Shown one piece after another: positions 1-10,254 of a DNA stretch of 38,757 nucleotides (its first letter is position 1; each line of letters begins with the position of its first letter). The DNA comes from Cyanobacteria bacterium DS2.3.42. Lineage in GTDB: Bacteria > Cyanobacteriota > Vampirovibrionia > Obscuribacterales > Obscuribacteraceae. The notes beneath the pieces were generated by a model. That model made no database searches. It was not told the origin of the DNA and was given only the letters and a program-made list of their open reading frames with translations. Where the stretch lies: NCBI GenBank assembly GCA_013823055.1, contig PNLN01000075.1:1-38757 (forward strand), read 5' to 3'. A program made the position numbers and the translations under genes.

Positions 1-671
1 TCAGACCATGATGCGTGTCTCTGCAAGACGCCGTTGTGATAGCTGAGGTATGTTGTCGGTCCGGAACCACCACCGCCACCGCTTTTGGTGCCGTACTTAG
101 TGCTTCCGCCGGTGCTATCTTTCTTTTTGTTTTCGGGAATCGGCTCAGCTTCAGGCAGTACACTCAAATCAATGAAGTAGCCGTCACGCGGACCGACATA
201 CAAATGATCAGGTTTGTTCTTCGCGTATGAAACAGCAATTTCGTCGCAGCGCTCATTGCCCGGATAGCCGGAATGTCCGCGCACATATCTCCAATCGACG
301 TTCGATGGTTTGAGCCTGGTTACCTGGCGTAAGAGTTCTTCCCATAGCTCGCGATTGGCGACATCCTTGCCGTCTGCGCTTTTCCATCCACGCGAGCGCC
401 ACCCCCAGATCCACTGGGTAATGCCCTTAATTACATAAGATGAGTCTGTGTATAAAACAATTGGTGTTGGTTCTTTCAGTTCCAACATTGCCAGTGCGCG
501 AATGGTTGCTGCCATTTCCATTCGATTGTTGGTCGTATCCCTGACGCCACCGCCGAGCTCATGCACCGTTCCATCCGGCAACGACACAACACACGCCCAA
601 CCACCAGGACCGGGATTGCCGGTGCAGGCTCCGTCTGTGTAAATCAGAACTGTCGATTCCAGGCTGATCAA
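1..671 (-). CDS. rnhA: Ribonuclease HI with C-terminal extension; 3' end truncated by the window edge
   Basis: Manual reverse-strand translation from a TTG at 671: LISLESTVLIYTDGACTGNPGPGGWACVVSLPDGTVHELGGGVRDTTNNRMEMAATIRAL...VLYTDSSYVIKGITQWIWGWRSRGWKSADGKDVANRELWEELL...WRYVRGHSGYPGNERCDEIA. This has the RNase HI signature YTDGACxGNPGPGGW, NRMEMxA, TDSxYV and VRGHSGxxGNERCD. It is absent from the ORF track because it runs off the edge. The start overlaps the upstream gene's TGA. Confidence 0.95.
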   Translation of the reverse strand, partial: MISLESTVLIYTDGACTGNPGPGGWACVVSLPDGTVHELGGGVRDTTNNRMEMAATIRALAMLELKEPTPIVLYTDSSYVIKGITQWIWGWRSRGWKSADGKDVANRELWEELLRQVTRLKPSNVDWRYVRGHSGYPGNERCDEIAVSYAKNKPDHLYVGPRDGYFIDLSVLPEAEPIPENKKKDSTGGSTKYGTKSGGGGGSGPTTYLSYHNGVLQRHASWS

Positions 672-1537
672 GCCTTTGTACCTTTCTTCAATTGCTTAAT
701 TGCTTTTGCTGCGAGCTCTTTATCCGGGTAGGATTTTTCCAATTCCGGTGCAAGTGTTTCTGCCATCCATTTTTCGGCGCCGTCAGTGTCGGCCCAATGA
801 TAGCCGGCGTCCATCACGTATGCTGCCGCTTCTCTTTCGTCACCAAAGCCAACAGTTTCTGGCGCTTCTTCCGGAAGAGGCACTACTTCCGCCAAATAAA
901 TAGGTACGTGAATGTTGGTTTCAAACGCCTTCAGCAAAACTTGGTTGGTGCGCTCGGAGGGACCATATTTTCTGAATATATGAAGTGCTTTGATATAACT
1001 CAGTGAAGCGCTAACTTCGTCATCGTATTTCACAAAGAAGCGGTCCAACTCATCGCTGCACTTCGCTTCGTAGAGACAGGAAGCCAGGTTGTAGTGGACT
1101 CCTTGATTGTCGGTGGGATTCCATTCCATCAGTTTTCGATTAATTGCCAGCGCTTCGTCAAGTTCGTCTTCCCACTGCAAATCGATGGCAAGCATTGCCA
1201 TTGCGTGCATCAGCGGACGTGTTTCACTTGCGAGCCAAAAGCTTCCTTTATATCTGCGTTCCCAGTCAGCACCAAGCACTTTCTCCGCTGCGGCAATTGC
1301 TTTTCGATAGTGCTTTATGCGTGCCGGCCGTTCAGTCGTTTCTTCTGCTAATAGCGAATGGGCCTCTGCGCAATCTGCGTAAATGTCGAGGGCTTCTTTC
1401 GCCAATGCCACGCGTTTTTTTCCTTCTGCCGCCCGTGCTTCAGAAACTTTTTTTTGTGCGAGACGCAGCTCGTCAGGGGTTCCGCTTGATACTTTGCGAA
1501 GCAGGAATACATTTGATTTTGTAGTGCGCTTTGTCAC
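668..1537 (-). CDS. TPR (ST7-like) repeat protein; start uncertain
   Basis: The C-terminal ~270 aa of ORF 668..1789 read as a TPR protein (KKRVALAKEALDIYADCAEAHSLLAEE ... ETRPLMHAMAMLAIDLQWEDELDEALAINRKLMEWNPTDNQGVHYNLASCLYEA). The ORF's N-terminus overlaps the uvrA-like gene, so a downstream start (GTG at 1537 is one option) is more likely. Confidence 0.75.
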   Translation of the reverse strand: MTKRTTKSNVFLLRKVSSGTPDELRLAQKKVSEARAAEGKKRVALAKEALDIYADCAEAHSLLAEETTERPARIKHYRKAIAAAEKVLGADWERRYKGSFWLASETRPLMHAMAMLAIDLQWEDELDEALAINRKLMEWNPTDNQGVHYNLASCLYEAKCSDELDRFFVKYDDEVSASLSYIKALHIFRKYGPSERTNQVLLKAFETNIHVPIYLAEVVPLPEEAPETVGFGDEREAAAYVMDAGYHWADTDGAEKWMAETLAPELEKSYPDKELAAKAIKQLKKGTKA

Positions 1538-1664
1538 GGATGAAGACCTCGGCGTGAGCACGGTTGAACGAATCCATGATCTTATCAGAGGAATGCTGAA
1601 ATTCAGTAGTGAAATCGTTGAAATATATCGAGGATGTATGCGGTAGGCGTTGATCTGGCACGGG

Positions 1665-4187
1665 CTACCGCAAGGCTTTGAGCTTCTTGGCCAGGTATGC
1701 CGCAGTCTTGCTGCTTGCAGCTTTCGACACTTTCTCCGGAATTCCGGAGGCGACAACTTTCCCTCCGAGGCTACCGGCACCAGGACCAAGGTCTATCACC
1801 CAGTCTGCTGCCGCGACAACATCCATGTCGTGCTCTACGACGATCACCGTATTGCCGCCGTCAACCAGGGCGTGCATCAGCATCATCAATTTTTCAACGT
1901 CGGCCGGGTGAAGCCCGGTTGTGGGTTCGTCCAGCAGATACAATGTGCTGCCTGTTTGAACGCGCTGCAGCTCAGTGGCTAGTTTGATGCGCTGCGCTTC
2001 ACCACCCGAGAGTTCGGTGGCAGGCTGTCCAAGCCTTAGATATCCCAAGCCGACTTCGCGTAAAGTCTTTAGCGCTCGCTCGACTGCCGGCAATTCCGTG
2101 AAAAACTCGCTTGCAGCATCGACTGTCATGTCTAGAACATCGGCGATGTTAAGGTCGCGATATTTAACAGCAAGAGTTTGCTCGTTGTAGCGAGTGCCTT
2201 TGCACACGGCGCAAGGAGTATAGACACTGGGCAGGAAGAGCAATTCGACGGAGACAAAACCTTCGCCTTCACATGTGGTGCATCGTCCACCTTCAACATT
2301 GAAGGAAAAACGTCCAGCGTTGTATCCACGCGCTTTAGCTTCCTGCGTTGCAGCAAATTTCTTGCGAATGAAATCAAACAGCCCTGTGTAGGTTGCGAGG
2401 TTTGAACGCGGAGTTCTTCCGATTGGTTTTTGATCTACGCATACCAATCGTTTTATCGAATCGATGCCCTCTATTTTCGCTGGACGTTGTTCATCGATTT
2501 CTTCGTCAAACTCTTCTGACTCGTCCTCGGATTCCTCTTCGATTTTCTGACTGCCGAGCGCTGAATTGATTGCGTCTGCTAGAACCTGGCTAATCAAAGT
2601 TGACTTGCCGGAGCCGGAGATACCTGTGACGACTGTTAGAACGGAGAGCGGCAACTCAATTTCCAAATTTTTGAGATTGTGCCTGTTAATACCGCTGAGC
2701 TTCATCCATCCTGCCGGAGCAATTGTTTTTCTTTTGCTTTGCGCTTGAGCGTTAAAAACATACTGCCGTGTCAGCGATGAATCTATCTTCGCCAAACCTT
2801 CAATAGGTCCGCTGTAAAGCAGAGCGCCGCCTGCCTCGCCTGCATGCGGACCAATGTCAACGATCCAGTCGGCCTCACGCACGAGGTCCATTTCATGTTC
2901 AACAACAAACAGCGAATTACCGTCTGCCTTCAGTTGTCTGAGCGTTTTGAGTAGCGCTTCCGTGTCAGCCGGATGGAGCCCCGCCGAGGGCTCGTCGAGA
3001 ACGTACACGACTCCGAACAATCCGGAGCGAAGCTGCGTCGTCAGTCGTAGTCTTTGCAGTTCACCTGCAGACAAAGTTGGTGTCGAACGGTCCAGAGATA
3101 GGTAATCTAGTCCCAGTTCGCTCAGTAATTGAATACGATCGACTAGATCGTGCACGATTAGTTTTGCTACTTCGGTATTCGCCGCTGTTTCGTCGATTCC
3201 CTTCGCCGTGGGAGATTTTGACGCAATCTCCTTTTGCAGCACAGCGGACAATTCCGACAATGACATTTGTGACAGGTCTGCAATGTCGTATCCACCAAAT
3301 TTCACCGCAAGTGCCTCGGCTCTCAATCGTTTCCCATCGCATGATGGGCAGTGAGACTTTTCCATAAAGCGCGCGACGCGTTTTCGCAGCGTAGCACTCT
3401 GGGTGGTGGCGAAGGTATGGCGAACATACACGGCTGCACTCATGTATGTTCCTTGATACGGACGCTGAATTCTGTGTGCTTCACGCTGTGCATGAACAGT
3501 TACTATAGGCTTCTCTTCCGTAAACAGAATCCAATCGCGATCTTTCTTCGCGAGTTGCTTCCAGGGTTTGTTGACGTCGTATCCAAGTACATCCAAAATG
3601 TCTCGATAGTTTTTGCCCTGCCACGCACCGGGCCATGCTGCCACCGCACCTTCACGGATGCTCAGGGAATCATCCGGTACGAGAGAATCTTCGCTGACAC
3701 TGTGGCGGATGCCCATGCCGTGGCAATCAGGACACGCACCGCTGTGAGTGTTAGGAGAGAATGCATCTGAATCCAGTCGTTCTGTTGCACCTTTGGGGTA
3801 TGTGCCGGCTCTGGAAAAGAGCATGCGCAATGAATTTGACAAATTAGTTATGGTGCCGACAGAAGAGCGAGCCGTCGGCTCCCCCCTCCTCTGCTGGAGA
3901 GCAACTGCTGGTGGCAAGCCGCGAATCTCCGTAACCTTCGGAGCCGGCAACTGCGAGATCAAGCGTCGGGCGTATGGTGCGATCGAATCAAAATAGCGAC
4001 GCTGTGCTTCTGCAAAAATCGTTCCGAACGCAATTGAGGACTTTCCAGAGCCCGAAACTCCGGTGAAAACCACAAACGCGTTGCGTGGAATGTCGACATC
4101 GATGCCGCGCAAATTGTTTTGCCGCGCGCCGCGAACTTCGACAAATCCGTCCTTGTGCGCCGTGTTTTCTTTAATTTTGGTAGTCAT
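1665..4187 (-). CDS. UvrA-like (UvrA2-type) ABC ATPase
   Basis: Two Walker A motifs (GVSGSGKSS, GISGSGKST), two signature motifs (LSAGELQRLRL, LSGGEAQRIKLA), CxxC zinc modules (CPDCHGMG, CPSCDGKR, CTTCEGEG, CAVCKGTR) and LDEPSAGLHPAD/LDEPTTGLHPAD. At ~840 aa it is shorter than canonical UvrA. ATG at 4187 chosen over 4289. Confidence 0.92.
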   Translation of the reverse strand: MTTKIKENTAHKDGFVEVRGARQNNLRGIDVDIPRNAFVVFTGVSGSGKSSIAFGTIFAEAQRRYFDSIAPYARRLISQLPAPKVTEIRGLPPAVALQQRRGEPTARSSVGTITNLSNSLRMLFSRAGTYPKGATERLDSDAFSPNTHSGACPDCHGMGIRHSVSEDSLVPDDSLSIREGAVAAWPGAWQGKNYRDILDVLGYDVNKPWKQLAKKDRDWILFTEEKPIVTVHAQREAHRIQRPYQGTYMSAAVYVRHTFATTQSATLRKRVARFMEKSHCPSCDGKRLRAEALAVKFGGYDIADLSQMSLSELSAVLQKEIASKSPTAKGIDETAANTEVAKLIVHDLVDRIQLLSELGLDYLSLDRSTPTLSAGELQRLRLTTQLRSGLFGVVYVLDEPSAGLHPADTEALLKTLRQLKADGNSLFVVEHEMDLVREADWIVDIGPHAGEAGGALLYSGPIEGLAKIDSSLTRQYVFNAQAQSKRKTIAPAGWMKLSGINRHNLKNLEIELPLSVLTVVTGISGSGKSTLISQVLADAINSALGSQKIEEESEDESEEFDEEIDEQRPAKIEGIDSIKRLVCVDQKPIGRTPRSNLATYTGLFDFIRKKFAATQEAKARGYNAGRFSFNVEGGRCTTCEGEGFVSVELLFLPSVYTPCAVCKGTRYNEQTLAVKYRDLNIADVLDMTVDAASEFFTELPAVERALKTLREVGLGYLRLGQPATELSGGEAQRIKLATELQRVQTGSTLYLLDEPTTGLHPADVEKLMMLMHALVDGGNTVIVVEHDMDVVAAADWVIDLGPGAGSLGGKVVASGIPEKVSKAASSKTAAYLAKKLKALR

Positions 4188-4359
4188 GTAAATTGGCAAC
4201 TTCACGCGAAAGTCCATTAAATCACAGAAGACCAGCACTAACAAATGTTGTCGAGAGCTAAGACCTAAGGTTGTATTTCTTTTCTGCATGTATAGTATGC
4301 GTTACGTAACCATTGCGCGCCGCTTGGCTATGCGGAACGACCTGTCTGGTGGAGATTCC

Positions 4360-7200
4360 ATGAAAAAACAAGTATCGACAAAGAACTTTGGAAAAACGGC
4401 TGTCCCTGTAATTCTCCTTCTCGCTACGACCTTCACGTTGACGACGAACCTTTCGGCGAGCAGTCAGACAGAGACCAATCCGACCAATGCACCCGCGGCC
4501 ACTCCGATCAATCCGCCTGTGGGGTTTCAAGTCGTAGCACCGGGAGTTCGCCCCGCTGAATGGAAATTTCAAAACGAGCAAGAGTGGATAGTTGACAGTA
4601 TCGGACGCGACATTGCAGAAATGCTGGGATACGCGAAATACTCTAAAGACGCCAAAGAGAAATTCTCTGCAAAAGATGTTGAATTCACCACCAAAACGGC
4701 CAACCTGAGCACAAATTCGTACGAGTACAAACTCTCGTTCAAAGATGCTCAAAGCCCGCTTGAGTACAAGTTTTCCCTGCAAGAGTATGCGTGGTCGCCG
4801 ATTAATTACGAGCCGCTTGCAAAGCAGATAATGACTTCACTGAAGCTAACTCCGTCTGAGCCCTCGGCAATTCCGGATGATTTCTTGAAGAATCTTTCTA
4901 AGGCTGATTTTCCCGCCTTGTTTGTTGAGAACACACGCATTTCAAAGGCTCTTTCCGCCAACCCTCTAGATGCGTCTTTGCATGAACAAGCGGCACTCTT
5001 GCAGGGCGTCTTCAATATGTTGGAAATTTGCGGAATTTTCAGCGACACGCGAGCACCACTCGATCGAATGACTGCTCACCTGGCAATGGCTAAGGCGCTC
5101 AACAAAGACAAATTGAGCAACGTCGGGAAAATCGCAAACATTGCCTTGGAGAGTATGTCTTGTCGAGACGCTGTTGCAGTAGCTCTGATCGAGGAGGCTG
5201 AGAAGCTGCCGATGAGTCCGGTGGAAAAGTCATTTTTGCGTGCGGTGAAAATTCGTTCTACAACGAACTATCGCTATTTCAATGAAGCAGAAAAGACTCC
5301 GATTGAAGAGTATCAGTATGGACTTCGCCTTGCGCAGTCGCGTGGAATCGAAGAAACGATGGAGACAGTTGCCCAACGCCACGGCAATCTTTCCATCCAG
5401 TGGAGACGAATTCTCGCTTCGGGACCGGCATCCGTACAAACTGGACACATACTTCAGGCTCATATGGTTTCTGCTGAATTGTTTGACTTCATGAAGAGTC
5501 GCAATGCATACAAGAATGTAAACGATCAGAATTTGCAGAGCTATATTTCCGAATTGAATTTGCCCTCGACAAGATGTTTGACGCCGGTGTTTAACGCTGG
5601 TGACTTTCCACTAACAGTACTTAGTTGGGACGATGTTGCCGCTTTTTACAGCCGGCATCTGGCTGAAGCAGTTTCTGAGGAGTACCTTTTCAATGAGCGC
5701 ATGTACGCCGTGAAAGAACTTGCGCAGCAGACAAAAGCAAATGCGAAGAAGTTGTTTAGTGGTCTAAAACTGATGCCTCTGATAACTGCGCACTTCAGCC
5801 CAGCACATGCTGAAAAGGATCAGTTCCTCGCGGATTTGCAAAACCTGTTTATCAATAATCCTGAATTGTGCACTGCGCATCACTGGAACATGATGGTTGA
5901 GACTACCAAAACATATGCACCAAATGCGGTGCTAGTTGAACCGGAGCTGTGGTTTGATCCTCCAATGCCAATGGGCACAGTCTATTACTTCAGGGATATG
6001 TTGAAGAACTGCAAGAAAAATCTTGCCGAGCTTACTGAATGGCGGCGTTTATGCCCTTACTCCCCTATGCTCAACACCGCATGGGCGGAAAAGAAATACG
6101 GACCTCATCCAACTGGCGACCAGTATAGAGAAGCTTTTGGACCGATGGCCGACTTTAATGTCCAAGCCATGCGATGGATCGCTTGGGCGGAGAACGCCAA
6201 CCCAGAAAAATTCATTCCGATGATGGAAAAGATGGCGAAAGAAGATCCGAATTTATATTTGGAGCTTGGTGAATATTGCGTGCTGCATAACAAACCGGAA
6301 CAGGCCGCCGCTTATTACGAGAAAGGTATCAAGGTATGTGAAAACGCTGTGCATGTTTCGAATGTCTGTGATTGGCTAATTCAATATCGATATGAACATG
6401 GACAAAAAGAGAAAGCGGCAGAACTCGCGCAGTTCGCTGCAGAAGTTTATTCTGCCCGCGGACTAATTTCGCTTGCGAGACATAATGAGCGTCTGTGCAA
6501 ATTGAGTGAAGCGGAGGAAACATACCGCAAAGTGTTGGGGCGTTATGGATACAAGTGGCCACTGGCCGCTTTTTACATACGTTATTCCGACAAGGACAAG
6601 AAGTACGCTCAAGAAGCTTCTGTTTTGACTAAGGAAATTTTTCCTACCGGAATGAAAAAAGTCACCCTGGCCAGTTTTACTGAGAAGCCCAAACGTGGAC
6701 TTGAAGTCGAGAGTACGGACTGGTTAACAGACAAAGCGCCAATCGAGCGCAAAGATATCATTGTTGCTGTGAATGGCTATGAGGTAATAAATAAGGATCA
6801 ATTCGATTTAGCTAGAAACCTTGCGACTAAGCCATCAGCTTGGGTAATTTATTGGCACGAAAAAGAATTCAAGGAAACCACCCGGCAGACGGTAAACAAC
6901 AACTATCTGCGACTAGACGTGAAGGCTCTGGAGTCTCCCGAAGAGAAGGCAAAGAAAGCGGCTGAAGCAAAACCCTCCGCAGATGCTCTGACAAAGCTGA
7001 AAGACAACATGATGAAGCAGGCGCAAGAGATGCAAAAGCAAAATCTGCCACCGGAGGAAATGCTCAAGCGATTGTTTCAGCAAAACAACATTCCACAAAG
7101 CATGTATCAGAGTCTGTTGCAGCAGAATGCCGCGAAAGCAAGCCCTGTCGGAAAGCCCGCAGCTGGGAAGGCTCCCGCTAAAGGTTCGGCTAAGAAGTAG
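4360..7200 (+). CDS. Secreted TPR-type repeat protein with a PDZ-like domain and a K/A/P-rich C-terminus
   Basis: Signal-peptide-like N-terminus (MKKQVSTKNFGKTAVPVILLLATTFTLTTNLSAS) after a GGTGGAGA motif; helical repeats; GLEVESTDWLTDKAPIERKDIIVAVNGYEVINKDQFDLARNL resembles a PDZ carboxylate-loop/strand region. Confidence 0.75.
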   Translation: MKKQVSTKNFGKTAVPVILLLATTFTLTTNLSASSQTETNPTNAPAATPINPPVGFQVVAPGVRPAEWKFQNEQEWIVDSIGRDIAEMLGYAKYSKDAKEKFSAKDVEFTTKTANLSTNSYEYKLSFKDAQSPLEYKFSLQEYAWSPINYEPLAKQIMTSLKLTPSEPSAIPDDFLKNLSKADFPALFVENTRISKALSANPLDASLHEQAALLQGVFNMLEICGIFSDTRAPLDRMTAHLAMAKALNKDKLSNVGKIANIALESMSCRDAVAVALIEEAEKLPMSPVEKSFLRAVKIRSTTNYRYFNEAEKTPIEEYQYGLRLAQSRGIEETMETVAQRHGNLSIQWRRILASGPASVQTGHILQAHMVSAELFDFMKSRNAYKNVNDQNLQSYISELNLPSTRCLTPVFNAGDFPLTVLSWDDVAAFYSRHLAEAVSEEYLFNERMYAVKELAQQTKANAKKLFSGLKLMPLITAHFSPAHAEKDQFLADLQNLFINNPELCTAHHWNMMVETTKTYAPNAVLVEPELWFDPPMPMGTVYYFRDMLKNCKKNLAELTEWRRLCPYSPMLNTAWAEKKYGPHPTGDQYREAFGPMADFNVQAMRWIAWAENANPEKFIPMMEKMAKEDPNLYLELGEYCVLHNKPEQAAAYYEKGIKVCENAVHVSNVCDWLIQYRYEHGQKEKAAELAQFAAEVYSARGLISLARHNERLCKLSEAEETYRKVLGRYGYKWPLAAFYIRYSDKDKKYAQEASVLTKEIFPTGMKKVTLASFTEKPKRGLEVESTDWLTDKAPIERKDIIVAVNGYEVINKDQFDLARNLATKPSAWVIYWHEKEFKETTRQTVNNNYLRLDVKALESPEEKAKKAAEAKPSADALTKLKDNMMKQAQEMQKQNLPPEEMLKRLFQQNNIPQSMYQSLLQQNAAKASPVGKPAAGKAPAKGSAKK

Positions 7201-7365
7201 GCAGGCTCAAGCGTCCCGAACTGGGTTGCAAACAGGCGCCTGCTTATAGTCTAGTTCTCAAGCAATGTGCCGTAACTTTTGGGTGCTTTCGCCAGCCCGG
7301 TGCTGCCTTTCGAGGTAAAATAGCCTCTCTTAGAGCATATTTCTCGCATCACAGGGGACCAAGCC

Positions 7366-9084
7366 GTGAGTTCTTCCGCATCCGCACCCGCGAAACCCAG
7401 CGATTTTATTAGGGACATCATCAACGAAGACCTGCAAGCAGAGCGCTTCAAAAAGGTGCTGACTCGCTTTCCCCCAGAGCCGAACGGCTTCCTGCATATC
7501 GGGCATGCCAAGTCCATTTGCTTAAACTTCGGACTCGGCAATGAATACGCGGAAAAGTTGCCGGGCAGCGGCACGGGTTGCAATTTGCGCTTCGACGATA
7601 CGGATCCTGCCAAGGAAGACACTTTGTTCGAAGACGGAATTCAGGATGACGTCCGCTGGCTTGGCTTTGAGTGGACCGGCTTCTTTCATGCCAGTGACTA
7701 TTTCGAGAAGATGTACGAGTATGGCGAGCATTTGATTCAATCTGGCAAGGCTTATGTGTGCAGTTTGAGTGATGCAGAGACAAAACAATATCGCGGCGAT
7801 GTAAAAACTCCGGGCACGAACAGCCCATATCGCGATCGCAGTGTTGAAGAGAATTTGGACTTATTTCGCCGTATGCGCAAAGGTGAGTTTAAAGACGGCG
7901 AGCATGTATTGCGTGCAAAGATTGATATGGCAAACGCAAACATGAAAATGCGTGACCCGATGTTGTATCGCATTCGCCACACTGCTCACCATATGACTGG
8001 TGATACGTGGTGCATTTATCCGATGTACGACTATGCACACCCGATTTCGGATGCGATTGAAGGCATCACGCACAGTATCTGCACGCTCGAATTCGAGAAC
8101 AATCGCGAACTGTACGATTGGGTTATCGACAATTTGATTGATTACGCGAAATTCCCGACTCGCCCGCATCAATACGAGTTTGCGCGGTTGAATTTAAACT
8201 ATACAGTGATGAGCAAACGCCGCTTGCTGGAACTCGTCGAAGGGAAACATGTAGATGGCTGGGATGATCCACGCCTGCCTACAATCGCAGGTATGCGCCG
8301 CCGTGGCATCACGCCTGAGGCAATTCGTGCGTTTTGCGCGACTGTTGGTGTCGCCAAGGCGAACAGCACTGTTGATATGGCTCAGCTGGAATTCTGCATC
8401 CGTGATGACCTTAACCAAAAGGCACCGCGAGTGATGGCAGTGTTGAAGCCGCTGAAAGTGGTGATTGAAGGCTATCCTGACGATAAAGTGGAAGAACTCG
8501 ACGCGTCCTACTGGCCGCATGATGTCCCTAAAGAAGGGTCTCGCAAAGTGCCTTTCTGCAAGGAAATCTACATCGAGCAAGATGACTTTATGCTGGAGCC
8601 GCCAAAGGATTACTTCCGTCTGGCACCAGGACAAGAAGTTCGATTGCGGTATGCGTATTGCATCAAGTGCACAGATGTCGTTAAGGATGCAGACGGTAAC
8701 GTCACAGAAGTACGTTGCACCTATGATCCTGAAACGCTCGGAAACAATCCTGTCGGACGCAAAGTAAAAGGCACCATCCATTGGGTAAGTGCTCGCCATG
8801 CTGTCGATGCTGAAGTGCGTTTATATGACCGCCTTCTCTCCGTGGAAGCCCCTCCCACAGGCAAGGACAGTGAGTTTCTCACCGCAATCAATCCGAATGC
8901 GCTGCAAGCGTTGAAGGGATGCAAATTGGAAAGAAGTCTCGGCGATGCTAACGGTGGCGATCGTTTTCAATTCGAACGACAAGGCTATTTTGTTGTCGAT
9001 GCTAAAGACACCAAGCCAGGTGCATTGGTTTTCAACCGCATCGTGACTTTGAAGGATTCGTGGGCGAAGTCGCAGAAGAAGTAA
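7366..9084 (+). CDS. glnS: Glutamine--tRNA ligase
   Basis: GTG start after [31 protein letters not shown] (HIGH), [20 protein letters not shown] (KMSKS variant), [25 protein letters not shown]; 572 aa. Confidence 0.97.
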   Translation: MSSSASAPAKPSDFIRDIINEDLQAERFKKVLTRFPPEPNGFLHIGHAKSICLNFGLGNEYAEKLPGSGTGCNLRFDDTDPAKEDTLFEDGIQDDVRWLGFEWTGFFHASDYFEKMYEYGEHLIQSGKAYVCSLSDAETKQYRGDVKTPGTNSPYRDRSVEENLDLFRRMRKGEFKDGEHVLRAKIDMANANMKMRDPMLYRIRHTAHHMTGDTWCIYPMYDYAHPISDAIEGITHSICTLEFENNRELYDWVIDNLIDYAKFPTRPHQYEFARLNLNYTVMSKRRLLELVEGKHVDGWDDPRLPTIAGMRRRGITPEAIRAFCATVGVAKANSTVDMAQLEFCIRDDLNQKAPRVMAVLKPLKVVIEGYPDDKVEELDASYWPHDVPKEGSRKVPFCKEIYIEQDDFMLEPPKDYFRLAPGQEVRLRYAYCIKCTDVVKDADGNVTEVRCTYDPETLGNNPVGRKVKGTIHWVSARHAVDAEVRLYDRLLSVEAPPTGKDSEFLTAINPNALQALKGCKLERSLGDANGGDRFQFERQGYFVVDAKDTKPGALVFNRIVTLKDSWAKSQKK

Positions 9085-9167
9085 GACCAAACTCGACATC
9101 GACACGTTAAAAGCGGTGTGCTGCGTCAGCGCTTCCGTGTGACACGAAGGAATCGCTTACTGCGCGA

Positions 9168-10049
9168 TTACTTTTTGCGACCTATGGTGCCTTTGATAAC
9201 GCCAAAGGGTTCGCTCGTAGTCACAAATACTTCGTTCTTGTTTTCCATGCCCAGCGGCTCAAGGTTGAACGGCACGCGGTGCAAATTCGGTAAGGTCAAT
9301 GAGATTTCTTCGATGTCGTTGACCTTTGCGAGAACTGCGTCGCCCATAGCGAACAGTGTTTGTTGCGCCGCGAGGCTGTGATGGTGCGCGAATGTTTCCA
9401 GCATGATCTTTCTGGCTGTCTCATAGCAGGCATTGAAATCAACCGCTGTGTTTTTCCAAATCCACCGGGCTTCAATTTTGGTGCCAAGAATTCTGTCGTG
9501 CGTATCTTTCAAGGTTGTGTACGCATCTTTGATGTGACCGGCAAATTCCGAGTTGGTTATTTTGGCGACGATCAAATTGTCGATGCCGGAAGTGACTTTC
9601 GTCTCTTTGCGTGTCATTTGAATGTGAGTGCAGCGAATGTCGCTTTGTGCTTTTACGAACGATGTCGGGTGCACGCCACCTTCAATTGGAATCGGAGTCC
9701 AAATGTCTTCGCTGATTCTGATGTTAACTTCGTCAATATGTTTGTAGTCGTCCAGATAATGCTTTGCCAGTGCAAGTCCGTATTCTTCAATGCTGTTCAG
9801 GTCGTTTCTAGCGCCGAGAACATAGACAGTATTTTTTTGTGAGTCGGTGGCAACTATCTTGCTGTTATCGCCTTCGTAGTAGCAGCTGCCGAATTCAGGA
9901 CCGGAGAGTTCAGATTCAACAGTGATCTCTTTCCAAGTAGGCACTTTGCCGTTGCGGTTAATCTTGGTCAGCCGAACCAGGCTTTTGCCGTAAGAATCCT
10001 TGACAAGGGTGCTCACGAATGTATTGTCTTTTGCCGTACCCACGCTCAT
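9168..10049 (-). CDS. Urate oxidase (uricase)
   Basis: GDNSKIVATDSQKNTVYVLG, IPIEGGVHPTSFVKAQSDIRCTHI, KDAYTTLKDTHDRILGTKIEARW, LPNLHRVPFNLEPLGMENKNEVFVTTSEPFGVIKGTI. Start chosen at MSVGTAKD, residue 26 of ORF 9168..10124. Confidence 0.9.
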   Translation of the reverse strand: MSVGTAKDNTFVSTLVKDSYGKSLVRLTKINRNGKVPTWKEITVESELSGPEFGSCYYEGDNSKIVATDSQKNTVYVLGARNDLNSIEEYGLALAKHYLDDYKHIDEVNIRISEDIWTPIPIEGGVHPTSFVKAQSDIRCTHIQMTRKETKVTSGIDNLIVAKITNSEFAGHIKDAYTTLKDTHDRILGTKIEARWIWKNTAVDFNACYETARKIMLETFAHHHSLAAQQTLFAMGDAVLAKVNDIEEISLTLPNLHRVPFNLEPLGMENKNEVFVTTSEPFGVIKGTIGRKK

Positions 10050-10254
10050 TTGATTGTCCTCCTGATGGACAGCTAAACATGCTGAATTATCGGGATTCCG
10101 CCGCCTGGTTGCCGCAGCAACCAAAACGGTACAATAACACCCTAATAGCTGCCAATCTTCTCTCTATCGTTGACATTGTGTCAAGCTCATAGGCGACCTA
10201 ATTCGGGATTTCAAATTGCTGGTCAGATTGATTGTGGGGCGAGAAGGCGACTAG

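Noticed and set aside
3351-3770. 139-aa plus-strand ORF opposite the UvrA-like gene
   Set aside because: Shadow ORF of a confidently assigned CDS.
8194-8799. 201-aa minus-strand ORF opposite glnS
   Set aside because: Antisense to a well-supported gene; Cys/His/Phe-rich composition with no family resemblance.
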